Notes under the pieces: model-generated
Database searches by the model: none
Seen by the model: the letters and a program-made list of their open reading frames with translations, nothing else
What the model was told of the DNA's origin: nothing
Position numbers and translations under genes: made by a program
Assembly: GCA_021781455.1 (NCBI GenBank)
Contig: JAJXWV010000024.1
Coordinates: 16,940 to 80,939 of the forward strand
DNA from: Acidobacteriota bacterium
Lineage (GTDB): Bacteria; Acidobacteriota; Thermoanaerobaculia; Gp7-AA8
Direction: 5' to 3'
DNA: 64,000 nt
Part shown: piece by piece, positions 42,137 through 49,904 of the stretch
Position numbering within the stretch: the first letter of the stretch is position 1
Layout of the letters: each line of letters opens with the position of its first letter

Positions 42137-42709
42137 CTACGTCTTGATGAACGAATCCGGATTGGTCCACTCGCCGCGTTCCTGATGGAACTGGACCGAC
42201 TTGTCGACGACGATCTGGCCATCCGCGGGATCGAGAAAGATCTTGGCCCGCTCCAGTGGGCGCGGGGCCGGGCCTTCGAAATTCACGCCGGTGCGGTAGT
42301 AGCCGCTGCCATGGCAGGGGCATTTGAATTTGTTCTGCGATTCGAGCCAGTTAGGCGTGCAGCCGAGGTGCGTGCAGACGGCGATCAGGGCGTACATCAC
42401 CTTCTCGTTGCGCACGAGCCAGATGCCGTACTTCTCCTTCCAGCGCTCGTCGACTGCGCCGACGGTGTAGTCGTTGAGGAAGCCGGCCTTGAATTTCTGG
42501 ACCGGCTCGAAGAGGACGTTCGGGAACATGAAGCGGCCGAGGATGCTGGCCAGGCCGCCGAGTGCGGCGGCGAGGGCGACCCAGGCGGTGGTGAGGACGA
42601 GAGGAAAACTGCGGCGGGTGATCTCCCCCTGGTCGCGGATGTCCGCGGCGGCGCTCCCGGCCAGGGGAGTCTTCGGGGCGACTTGGAAGGGGGTGATTTC
42701 TTCCGCCAT
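42137..42709 (-). CDS. Rieske [2Fe-2S] iron-sulfur protein
   Basis: 190 residues: a basic lead (ITRRSFP, Tat-like), one membrane helix (about 37-58), and the Rieske domain with CTHLGC (C112, H114, C117) and CPCHGSGY (C130, C132, H133). It oxidises quinol at the outer site of the bc-type complex encoded downstream. I chose the ATG at 42709; the earlier in-frame ATGs give residues unlike any Rieske N-terminus. Confidence 0.93.
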   Translation of the reverse strand: MAEEITPFQVAPKTPLAGSAAADIRDQGEITRRSFPLVLTTAWVALAAALGGLASILGRFMFPNVLFEPVQKFKAGFLNDYTVGAVDERWKEKYGIWLVRNEKVMYALIAVCTHLGCTPNWLESQNKFKCPCHGSGYYRTGVNFEGPAPRPLERAKIFLDPADGQIVVDKSVQFHQERGEWTNPDSFIKT

Positions 42710-42899
42710 GGGGATGTGAAGTGCTGGTGTGTCGCTAATATCGGCGAATCCGGAAACCATGTCAATTGAAAATGTGATCTTCGCTACACTGTAACGTGAC
42801 GTAGCAAGTCGAGCGTGCAGTGGTAGTTGCGAGTTTCGACCCGGCATTTGACGCCGTCGACGCCATCCTGAGCAGGCGAAATCGCGCCAGCCGTCACGT

Positions 42900-42998
42900 T
42901 GAGCCGTTCGAGCCGCTCCGCACGCCGCTCGTGTCGGCGAGCTTTTCCAGCGCGCCCAAGGGGGACAGGCTGGAAAGCCTGTCCCACACGCAGGCGAC
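42900..42998. repeat. P4 hairpin at the end of a 289-bp gap
   Basis: GGGGGACAGGCTGGAAAGCC-TGTCCCACACG lies at 42959-42990, preceded by a weak P3-like stretch (CGTCACGTTGAGCCGTTCG). From 42710 to 42890 I see no gene; promoter elements for the Rieske gene may lie there. Confidence 0.75.
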
Positions 42999-43871
42999 CT
43001 ACTTCAGCTCCGCCAGCGCTTCCCGCGCCGCCGACTGCACGCGCAGGCTCGAATCGCCCGACAGCGGCTCGAGATCGGGAATCGCCTCGCGCCCGACGAG
43101 CCGCGTGATCGAGGAGATGGCCACGATCATCGCGTCTTCCTTCTGGTCTTCGCGCATGCTGCGAATCCCGTTCAGGTGCTGGCGGTCGAGCATCTCCCGC
43201 AACACGGGAAGGGCACGCCGGTCGCCGAACCGCGCCAGCGCCACGGCGGCGTTGAAGCGGACGTCCGGCTGCGGATCGCTGAGCGTCGCGGCCAGAAGCG
43301 GGATCGCGCGCGGGTCGCCGATCGAGCCGAGCGCGTAGAGCGCCGTCACGCGCACGTCCTTCTCGTCGTCTCCGGCCGCTTTCATGACCTGCGGCACCGC
43401 GGCGGGATCGTGAAGCTCGCCGAGAGCGAGCAGCGCGTAGATCCTCGTCTCGACGTCCTTCTCGTCGAGCGAGGCCACCAGCAGCGGCGTGGCCCGGCGG
43501 TCGCCGAGGTTGCCGAGGACCATCGAGAGATAGCGCCGGACGCGGGGATCGTCGCTCTTCGAGGAGACGTAGAGCGCCGCCACTTCCTGCTCGAGGTTCG
43601 GGTACTTCTTCGCCTCGCCCCGCTTGAGCGACTTCGACAGCTGATAGGCCGCCTGCCACCGCTCGTGCGAGCTCCCCGACCGGATCTGGTTCAGGTAATC
43701 GGGGATGGACTGGCCGTCGGAGGCGAGCTTGCCGAACAGAAAGAAGACGCCGACGGCGATGACCACGATGCCGAGCGGAAAGACGACGAACTGGAAGAGG
43801 ATCGTGCGCGCCGATTCCTTCGGCACGTCAGCGGAGGGGTCGTCGGCGAAGTCGGGCTCGCGGGGAGGCAT
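42999..43871 (-). CDS. Membrane-anchored HEAT-repeat protein in the bc-complex cluster
   Basis: 290 residues: one membrane helix (about 24-47) and a C-terminal alpha-solenoid of about six HEAT-type repeats (for example DDPRVRRYLSMVLGNLGDRR and DPQPDVRFNAAVALARFGDR). HEAT solenoids bind other proteins; no active site is visible. Its place between the polyferredoxin and Rieske genes suggests an assembly or scaffold part for the respiratory complex. The ATG at 43871 follows a word-hairpin. Confidence 0.85.
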   Translation of the reverse strand: MPPREPDFADDPSADVPKESARTILFQFVVFPLGIVVIAVGVFFLFGKLASDGQSIPDYLNQIRSGSSHERWQAAYQLSKSLKRGEAKKYPNLEQEVAALYVSSKSDDPRVRRYLSMVLGNLGDRRATPLLVASLDEKDVETRIYALLALGELHDPAAVPQVMKAAGDDEKDVRVTALYALGSIGDPRAIPLLAATLSDPQPDVRFNAAVALARFGDRRALPVLREMLDRQHLNGIRSMREDQKEDAMIVAISSITRLVGREAIPDLEPLSGDSSLRVQSAAREALAELK

Positions 43872-43873
43872 AT

Positions 43874-43979
43874 CCAAGTGCTGAGTACTGAGTGCTGAGT
43901 ACTGAGTGCTGAGTGCTGAGTGCTGAGAAGGCAGCGTCGCCCACTCAGTACTCAGCACTCAGTACTCAGCACTTCGTCA
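43874..43979. repeat. Word-hairpin, 7-nt word CTGAGTR
   Basis: The left arm has seven tandem words (TGCTGAG/TACTGAG); the right arm has CACTCAG/TACTCAG words. It lies between the polyferredoxin and HEAT genes, and its word is the same as at 15400, 48636 and 60204. Confidence 0.92.
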
Positions 43980-44453
43980 TCACCTTCCGGTCCCGATCAC
44001 GACAAACTCGGGCAGGTACGTCTTGAGCTGCGTGGGCGCCTCAGGCACGACGATGGCGTCCTTGTCGCAGACTGATTCGCAGAGGCGGCAGGCCACGCAC
44101 TTGTCCTTCACCACCGCGGCGATCTTGTAGTGATTCGCCACCGTCTCGTCCTCGGCAGCCACCATGGCGATGGCGTCGAACGGACAGATGTCGACGCAGA
44201 ACTCGCAGCCGGTGCAGAGCTCCTTGATCACCTCCGCCTTCGGGATCTCCTTCGGCTTGACGCGCGGGATCAGCTCACCGTGCTGGTTCTGGATGGCGTC
44301 CACCGGGCAGTAGATGCCGCAGACGGAGCAGTCGATGCAGCGCTCCGGGTGGATGTAGAACATCTCCTTGGTGGTGCCCCAGATCGTGTTGGTGGGGCAC
44401 TTGACCTCGCAGACACCGCAGCCGATGCACTTGTCGGTGATGAAATGTGGCAT
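43980..44453 (-). CDS. Polyferredoxin with four [4Fe-4S] motifs
   Basis: 157 residues with four complete or near-complete motifs: CIGCGVCEVKCP (9-20), CIDCSVCGIYCP (39-50), CTGCEFCVDICP (80-91) and CVACRLCESVC (119-129). There is no signal peptide, so it works in the cytosol. It leads the quinol-oxidising cluster and could connect a cytosolic donor to the membrane complex; the partner is not evident. Confidence 0.88.
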   Translation of the reverse strand: MPHFITDKCIGCGVCEVKCPTNTIWGTTKEMFYIHPERCIDCSVCGIYCPVDAIQNQHGELIPRVKPKEIPKAEVIKELCTGCEFCVDICPFDAIAMVAAEDETVANHYKIAAVVKDKCVACRLCESVCDKDAIVVPEAPTQLKTYLPEFVVIGTGR

Positions 44454-44470
44454 GGGATTGTGGAATCAGT

Positions 44471-45892
44471 TTAGCGTACGAACGCCACCACGGCCCGCTC
44501 ATTCACGTACAACGGCTTGACTGTGCGCGTCTTGCGCAGGATTGACAGCTCCGGCGCGGCGCGCTCCCCGATCCAGACGAACGGACCCGCCGGCGCGGCC
44601 GTCTGCGGAGTCGGAAACGCACGCCATCCCGGATGAATTGCCTGCTCCGCCGGCATGGCCAGCAGATGAGCATGCACGTTCGCCGCCGCCTCGAGGTAGC
44701 AGTAGCCGGACGCGACCACGGTGTCGGTCGGGCGGACGTGAGCGGCGGTCCAGAGCGCGGCGGCGCGGTACGGATCGACGGAACGGCCGGCGTGATCGGC
44801 AATGCCCGCACCGGCGACGCTCACGCCGATGAGGAGAAACGCGGCCAGGAGCAGCCGCCGCAGCGGGGCACTGCAGGCGTCGAGGGAAGCGCCGATCCAG
44901 AGCACCAGCGGCACGGCGATCACGGATTCGAGGCGCATCGGGAAGTAGACGCCGGCGAGGACGGCCGCGCCCAGCGGAATCAATGTCGCCGAGGCGGCGA
45001 AGACGAGCAGTGGGGAAAAGGCTCTGCGGCTGGCGAGCGGCGCCGCGATCGCGATCAGCAGCAGAACGGCCGCCGCCAGCACCAGCCAGCGTGGCACAGG
45101 AGCGAACAGTGCGTAGGGATAAGCACCGGCGAACGAGAGGTCCTGGGTCCACGACCAGCGCGACTCGTGCAGCCACTGCATCGCTTCGCGCGGCTGGTGC
45201 AGCGCGAGCCAGAAGCCGGGAATGAAGAGAACGATCGCCGCGAAAAACGCCGTCCCCCGGTGTAGCGTCCCCCCGTGTAGGACAGGCTTTCCAGCCTGTC
45301 CCTCGTGTAGGACAGGCTTTCCAGCCTGTCCCTCGTGTAGGACAGGCTTTCCAGCCTGTCCCCCGTGAACGACGAGCACCAGCGGAAAAAACAGCGCGCC
45401 GTAGTAATGCGAATACGCCGCCGCGACGAACATCGCCGCGGCGACGAACGGGCGATCGCTCCAGACCGCGAGCAGGCCAGCCGCTGCGAACATCGCACAG
45501 AGCGCGTAGGCGCGGGCATCGATGGCGAACAGCACCGCGGGCGGGTAGACCGCCAGCAGCGCAGCGGCGAGGAAGCGTACGTTCCCGAGCGGCCGCGCAC
45601 TCACGATCAACGCCAGCGTGACCGTCGAGGCGATCAGCGACAGAACGCGAATGGCATCGACCGAGCGCAGCGCCAGCGCATGCACGACGAAGTAGAACAG
45701 CGGCGGCCCGGAGTCGTGTCTCAGCGCCTCCAGAATGCCGGCGAACGGCTTCGACACGATCCAGAGGGTGAAGAGCTCGTCGAAGAACGGCTCGCGGACG
45801 CGGAGGAGCGCGATGCGAAGAGCCAGAAATACGAAGACGATCGCCGCGACGATCGCAGCCTGTCCGCGGCGGGATTCGAGAAGATCGTTCAT
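44471..45892 (-). CDS. GT-C type glycosyltransferase-like membrane protein with in-frame 30-bp triple repeat
   Basis: 473 residues with about eleven membrane helices. FFDELFTLWIVSK near residue 35 and HDSGPPLFYFVVHALAL are the acidic first periplasmic loop of the ArnT/PMT-like GT-C superfamily, so it probably moves a sugar from a lipid carrier to an acceptor outside the cytoplasm; the substrate is unknown. At about residues 177-206 three copies of GQAGKPVLHE are encoded by tandem 30-bp P4 units. They sit in a loop between helices and keep the frame. Confidence 0.78.
   Translation of the reverse strand: MNDLLESRRGQAAIVAAIVFVFLALRIALLRVREPFFDELFTLWIVSKPFAGILEALRHDSGPPLFYFVVHALALRSVDAIRVLSLIASTVTLALIVSARPLGNVRFLAAALLAVYPPAVLFAIDARAYALCAMFAAAGLLAVWSDRPFVAAAMFVAAAYSHYYGALFFPLVLVVHGGQAGKPVLHEGQAGKPVLHEGQAGKPVLHGGTLHRGTAFFAAIVLFIPGFWLALHQPREAMQWLHESRWSWTQDLSFAGAYPYALFAPVPRWLVLAAAVLLLIAIAAPLASRRAFSPLLVFAASATLIPLGAAVLAGVYFPMRLESVIAVPLVLWIGASLDACSAPLRRLLLAAFLLIGVSVAGAGIADHAGRSVDPYRAAALWTAAHVRPTDTVVASGYCYLEAAANVHAHLLAMPAEQAIHPGWRAFPTPQTAAPAGPFVWIGERAAPELSILRKTRTVKPLYVNERAVVAFVR
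45257..45364. repeat. Three tandem 30-bp P4 units inside the glycosyltransferase gene
   Basis: Units start at 45275, 45305 and 45335, each with GTGTAGGACAGGCTTTCCAG and the complement CCTGTCC. A partial unit (GGTGTAGCGTCC) precedes them. Each unit is a small palindrome of exactly ten codons. Confidence 0.95.
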
Positions 45893-45895
45893 CGC

Positions 45896-45954
45896 GTGTG
45901 GAGCGGGCGTTCCAGCCCGCTCCGGCGGCAGGCTGGAGAGCCTGCCCGCACCGG
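45896..45954. repeat. P4 hairpins
   Basis: GAGCGGGCGTTCCAGCCCGCTC and GGCAGGCTGGAGAGCCTGCC stand in tandem between the receiver gene and the glycosyltransferase gene. Confidence 0.85.
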
Positions 45955-46341
45955 CTACGCCGCGGCCAGCAGGTCGGAGATCGTCTTGATCAGGTGCGAC
46001 GACTGGATGGGCTTGGAGATGTACGCGTTCGCCCCCAGGGCCAGCCCGCGCTCCCGATCCTCTTCCGCCCCTTCGGTGGTGATGATGATGATGGGGATGG
46101 CCTTGAGCTGCGCATTCTGCCGCACCAGGGACACGAGCTTGAGCCCGTCCATGACCGGCATATTGATGTCGGTCAGGATCAGGTCGATCCTGTCGGGGCC
46201 GGACAGTTTCTTCAGCGCATCCACGCCGTCAACGGCCTCGATGATCTTCGCTCCCTTGAATCGCTTCAGGGAAAACGAGATCAACTGGCGCATCGTCGGG
46301 CTGTCTTCGACGACGAGGAAGTTGGCGTTGTCGAGTGACAA
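45955..46341 (-). CDS. CheY-like single-domain response regulator, TTG start
   Basis: 128 residues. The receiver is complete: VEDSPTMR (E12, D13), phospho-acceptor D58 in LTDINMPVMDG, ITTEG and K110 in YISKP. The only start close enough to the fold is TTG at 46341, with GAAGAGG just upstream. It lies 11 bases after the GAF-protein stop, last in the chemosensory cluster. It may carry the output of the CheA encoded upstream. Confidence 0.88.
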   Translation of the reverse strand: MSLDNANFLVVEDSPTMRQLISFSLKRFKGAKIIEAVDGVDALKKLSGPDRIDLILTDINMPVMDGLKLVSLVRQNAQLKAIPIIIITTEGAEEDRERGLALGANAYISKPIQSSHLIKTISDLLAAA

Positions 46342-46352
46342 ATTCGGCCTCT

Positions 46353-47162
46353 TCAGTTCGTGGTGAGCAGGTCGAGGAAGCTCTGGATGGTATTGAGCTT
46401 CCGTTCCGACTGCGAGTAAAGCTTCGAGGAAAAAATGGCCGTGGCCGCATGCGCGGCCAGCAGCGAGAAGAGCTCGTAATCGACAGCTGTGAAGGCGTCC
46501 TTCTGCTGCAGCAGCTTGTAGATGACGATCAGGCCGATGACGTGTTCCTTGATCTTCAGCGGCACGGCCGCGAGCGGCTTTTCGATCGTGACCCGGCCGC
46601 CTTCGACGTCCTGGTTGATGTAGTAGCTCTCTCCGGTGCGCGCCACCTGGCCGAGGACGCCCTCGCCCAGCCGCGTGGAGATGCTCTCCACCCCCGGCAT
46701 GACGTCGCCGCCTTCGCTGGCGATGGTCTTGAGCTCGTTGGTCTTCTCGTCGAGCAGCAGGATGGCGAACGACTCCGCCCCCACCAGGTTGATGATGATC
46801 TCCTGGACGATCTGCACGACCTCCTTGAAGTCGAGCGTGGAGTGGAGCTGGTAGCTGGCCACGTAAAGGTTGGCCAGGTTGTTGTTCTGCTCCTCGATCT
46901 CGATGTAGCGGCTGGCGAAGTCCTTGTTCTCCTCTTCCACTTCGCGGAAGCGCTGGGCCATGTGGCGGTTTTCTTCGGCCAGCTGCTGGACTTCGGCTCG
47001 GAGACGGTCGACTTCGTCGCGGGAGCTGCCGACCGAAGACTCGGTCTCCAGCGCGGCCAGGCGGTAGCGCAGGCGCTGGTTTTCCTTCAGCAGTTCCTCG
47101 GTGAACTCCTTGCCTTTGCTGAACAGCTCGAGAAACTTCTCGGCTTTGGATTCTTCGCTCAT
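46353..47162 (-). CDS. Coiled-coil GAF domain protein
   Basis: 269 residues: a long charged coiled coil (about 8-95) and a GAF domain (about 105-255, LHSTLDFKEVVQIVQEIIIN...GEGVLGQVARTGESYYI...FSLLAAHAATAI). No catalytic output is attached. The coiled coil should make it a dimer, and the GAF domain could bind a small ligand. It lies between cheB and a cheY gene and is a candidate cytosolic sensor or adaptor for this receptor-less cluster. Confidence 0.82.
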   Translation of the reverse strand: MSEESKAEKFLELFSKGKEFTEELLKENQRLRYRLAALETESSVGSSRDEVDRLRAEVQQLAEENRHMAQRFREVEEENKDFASRYIEIEEQNNNLANLYVASYQLHSTLDFKEVVQIVQEIIINLVGAESFAILLLDEKTNELKTIASEGGDVMPGVESISTRLGEGVLGQVARTGESYYINQDVEGGRVTIEKPLAAVPLKIKEHVIGLIVIYKLLQQKDAFTAVDYELFSLLAAHAATAIFSSKLYSQSERKLNTIQSFLDLLTTN

Positions 47163-47284
47163 GTTTCGTGGCTCGGACCGACACGTGAATCTAGCACAGC
47201 ATCGCCGGAATCGGGAGAGCGGAGTGCGGTTTCGGGGCTGAAAAAAGGCACGGAGGCAGCGAAAGTGTACGCCTCGTGTCAGTG

Positions 47285-47395
47285 CGAACAGCCTTCTATC
47301 GGGCACTTCGTGCCCTCATACGCTGATGCGATCGCTTGCTCCGGCGGCCTGACGGCCGCCGCTAAATTCTGGCGGCGGCTACGCCGCCTGCGGTC
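47285..47395. repeat. Half P2 element
   Basis: It has CGGGCACTTCGTGCCCTCAT, then GGCGGCCTGACGGCCGCCGC-TAAATTCTGGCGGCGGC. It matches the right half of the copy at 5425-5647. The left terminal module is missing. Confidence 0.85.
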
Positions 47396-47450
47396 TTTCC
47401 TTCCGATCCCGTCTGGGTCAGACGCAATGGCCTTAAGTTAAGCGCCGATT

Positions 47451-47521
47451 CAACGACCCCCTCATCCGCCTTCGGCACCTTCTCCCCTACGTCTTCGCGT
47501 GGGGGAGAAGGGTCTCGATTT
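47451..47521. repeat. P1 hairpin variant
   Basis: CCCCCTCATCCGCCTTCGGC, then ACCTTCTCCCCTACGTCTTC and GCGTGGGGGAGAAGGGTC. Around it, 47163-47284 and 47396-47450 show no gene. It follows the cheB gene in the direction of transcription. Confidence 0.82.
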
Positions 47522-47553
47522 GAAGCATTTCGCGGCCATTGGGGCCATTGGGG

Positions 47554-48621
47554 TCAGACCTTCTCCACCACGGTGCACATCCGCCGGATGGCTTCGGGAA
47601 TCTCGCCGAGGAGAAGGACCTCCTCGACCGCGCCGGTCTTGATCGCCTCCGCGGGCATCCCGAAGATGATCGCCGTCTTCTCCGATTCGGCGATGGTCCT
47701 TCCTCCCCGCTCCCGGACGATCTTCATGGCCGTCGATCCGTCATCGCCCATGCCGGTGAGGATCACCGCGATGACTTTCTCGCCGCAGGCGTCGCTGGCG
47801 GTGCGGAAGAGGCGATCGACGGAAGGAGCATAGATGTCGTTCTCGGCCGGCGGAAAGACGCGCATCACCAGCCCGTCGCCGCGCCGCCGCACTTCGGTCT
47901 GCATGCCGCCTGGCGCGATGTAGACGTGCCCGCCCAACACCGGCTGCCCGTCAACGGCCTCCTGCACGGCGTATTGCGTCAGCCGGTTCACCCTCTCGGC
48001 GAAGAGCCGCGTGAAGGTCGACGGCATATGCTGCGCCACGACCACCGGAATCTGCACCAGCGGCAGGTTTTGAAAGAGCTGCTGGAGCGCGGGCGGACCG
48101 CCGGTCGAGCAGCCGATCACCACGAGCTCGACACCGCTCGGGCAGACAGCCGTTCCTGCTTCCGGCTCGGCGGCGGCGGGCTGTTCTTCGACGATCCGCC
48201 GGCGGAGATTCTCCATCCGCAGCTCGGCCACCTGAGCCACCTTGGCGAGGAGATCGCGCTGGATCTCCTCGAGGCGCGGCGAGACCCGTCCGCCCGGCTT
48301 GGCGATGAAGTCGACGGCGCCGAGCTCGAGGGCCTTGAACACGCTCCGGTCGCTGGCGCGGGACGAGACCGCGATCACCGCCGTGGGAATGTTCACCATG
48401 AGCCAGCGCAGGAAGGCAAAGCCGTCCATGACCGGCATCTCGAGGTCGAGGGTGATGATGTCGGGGCGGTGACGCATCACCTGCTTGATGGCGTCCTCGC
48501 CGTTGACCGCCGTGGCCACCACGCGAATGCGCGGATCCGACTCCAGCATCCGCGTCAGGGTGACGCGGTTGTATGCGGAATCGTCGACCACCAGAGCGCG
48601 GATCAGGCGTTCGAACGGCAC
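47554..48621 (-). CDS. cheB: Chemotaxis protein-glutamate methylesterase CheB
   Basis: 355 residues: a receiver domain (D13/D14, phospho-acceptor D59, K108) linked to a methylesterase domain. The catalytic triad is S172 (GCSTGGP), H198 (VAQHMP) and D293 or D294 (TGMGDDG). CheB removes methyl groups from chemoreceptors and can deamidate them. No receptor gene lies in the cluster, so its substrate is elsewhere or not a classical receptor. cheR is the next gene upstream. Confidence 0.95.
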   Translation of the reverse strand: MPFERLIRALVVDDSAYNRVTLTRMLESDPRIRVVATAVNGEDAIKQVMRHRPDIITLDLEMPVMDGFAFLRWLMVNIPTAVIAVSSRASDRSVFKALELGAVDFIAKPGGRVSPRLEEIQRDLLAKVAQVAELRMENLRRRIVEEQPAAAEPEAGTAVCPSGVELVVIGCSTGGPPALQQLFQNLPLVQIPVVVAQHMPSTFTRLFAERVNRLTQYAVQEAVDGQPVLGGHVYIAPGGMQTEVRRRGDGLVMRVFPPAENDIYAPSVDRLFRTASDACGEKVIAVILTGMGDDGSTAMKIVRERGGRTIAESEKTAIIFGMPAEAIKTGAVEEVLLLGEIPEAIRRMCTVVEKV

Positions 48622-48635
48622 GGGCGCATTCTACA

Positions 48636-48928
48636 GTCCTGAGTCCTGAGTCAGGCAGTGCTGAAGGACGAGTGCTGAGTACTGAGTGCTGAGTACTGAG
48701 TGCGGAGTACTGAGTGCGGACTCCCGGGGCCCGTCACTCTGAGCCGGCGGAACCGCGGGGGCGGTGGATAGGCGGGAGCGGTGGAGCACGGCGAAGAGTC
48801 TCTTACCGGGACGCTTCAGTAGGTTTGAGACTCTTCGCCGCGCTGCGCCGCTCCACCCGCCCCACCTTCCCGGCTCAGAGTCAGAGTGACGGGGACTCGG
48901 TACTCAGGACTCAGGACTCAGGACTCGG
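48636..48928. repeat. Word-hairpin (7-nt CTGAGTR) enclosing a P3 element
   Basis: The left arm runs from 48638 to 48723 (CTGAGTC and CTGAGTA/CTGAGTG words); the right arm GTACTCAGGACTCAGGACTC is at 48900-48919. Between them is a complete P3 copy with CACTCTGAGCCGGCGGAACC, GAAGAGTCTCTTACCGGGAC, GAGACTCTTCGCCGCGCTGC and CGGCTCAGAG. This nesting suggests one element inserted into the other. Confidence 0.88.
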
Positions 48929-49780
48929 TCATTTCTGGTAGACCATGTCGTTCCTGAGGTGCCGCAGCTTGAACTGCGTGGAGAGCGAGATCAGCGACTC
49001 GGAATGGCCGAGAAGCAGATAGCCGCCCTCCTGAAGGCGGTTGTAGAAGCTGTTCACGACGACTCTCTTCGAAGCGTCGTCGAAGTAAATGATGACGTTG
49101 CGGCAGAGGACGACGTCGAGGTTGCCGAGGAGCGAAACGCGGCCTTCGTCGTAGAGATTGAGGCGGCCGAAGGAGACGCGGTTGCGGATCTCGTCGCTGA
49201 TCTTCCACGATCCGTCAGCGTCGCGCGTGAAGTAGCGGTCGCGCAGCGTCGCGTCGGTGGCGCGGAAGGCGGTCTCGCGGTAATGGCCCCGGCGCGCCTT
49301 CCCCAACACCTGCTGATTGATGTCGCTGGCGAAGATCTCGAAGGCCGCGCGCTCGAACCAGCGGCTCTCCTGCAGCAGGATGGCGATCGAGTACGGCTCT
49401 TCTCCCGACGAGCAGCCGGCCGACCAGATGCGCACCTTCTTCATGGTCTTGCGCTCCAGGATCTCCGGCACGATCTCCTCGGCGAAGGCGGTCAGCTGCG
49501 CCGGCTCGCGGAAGAAATACGTCTCGTTGGTCGTCACCAGGTCGTAGATCTGGTCGAACTCGGCGTCAGCGCGCGGATCGTACTGGAGGAAGTAGAAGTA
49601 CTTCTGGAACGAATCGAAATTCAGCTCCCTGGCGCGCGGCGAGAGCCGCTTCTGCAGGAGGTACTTCGAGGAGTCCGCGAACCACATGCCCGTGCGCCGG
49701 TAGATCTGGTCCCGCAGCAGCCTGAACACGTCGTCAGGCAGCTCGAGATGATGGTTGAGCGACAGGCTGAATGTGGTCAT
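48929..49780 (-). CDS. cheR: CheR-type protein methyltransferase
   Basis: 283 residues: an N-terminal helical domain (1-75), then a SAM-dependent methyltransferase. RIWSAGCSSGEEPYSIAIL binds SAM, FEIFASDINQQVLGKA and LLGNLDVVLCRNVIIYFDD are the other family motifs, and TTNETYFFREPAQL is the conserved start of the catalytic part. It methylates chemoreceptor glutamates using SAM. The ATG at 49780 is inside the left end of a P4 repeat; earlier codons in the frame are repeat sequence. Confidence 0.94.
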   Translation of the reverse strand: MTTFSLSLNHHLELPDDVFRLLRDQIYRRTGMWFADSSKYLLQKRLSPRARELNFDSFQKYFYFLQYDPRADAEFDQIYDLVTTNETYFFREPAQLTAFAEEIVPEILERKTMKKVRIWSAGCSSGEEPYSIAILLQESRWFERAAFEIFASDINQQVLGKARRGHYRETAFRATDATLRDRYFTRDADGSWKISDEIRNRVSFGRLNLYDEGRVSLLGNLDVVLCRNVIIYFDDASKRVVVNSFYNRLQEGGYLLLGHSESLISLSTQFKLRHLRNDMVYQK

Positions 49781-49789
49781 GGCAAGGAG

Positions 49790-49903
49790 TGCGGGCGTCC
49801 CGCCCGCATCCGCCGGGCGTCTCGCCCGGCAGCAATTGCACACAAACAATCCGCGGCGCGAGACGCGCCGCGGGTGCGGGCGGGACGCCCGCACTCCGAG
49901 AGG
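49790..49903. repeat. P4-type hairpins
   Basis: GAGTGCGGGCGTCCCGCCCG, GCCGGGCGTCTCGCCCGGC, CGGCGCGAGACGCGCCGCGG and GGGCGGGACGCCCGCACTCC. The outer pair (GAGTGCGGGCG/CGCCCGCACTC) encloses the inner ones. It matches the insertion in addB at 17078-17172. Confidence 0.9.
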
Positions 49904-49904
49904 C

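Noticed and set aside
45257..45364. Possible short CRISPR array
   Set aside because: The three 30-bp units are directly adjacent, with no spacers, and lie inside a coding gene; no cas genes are present.
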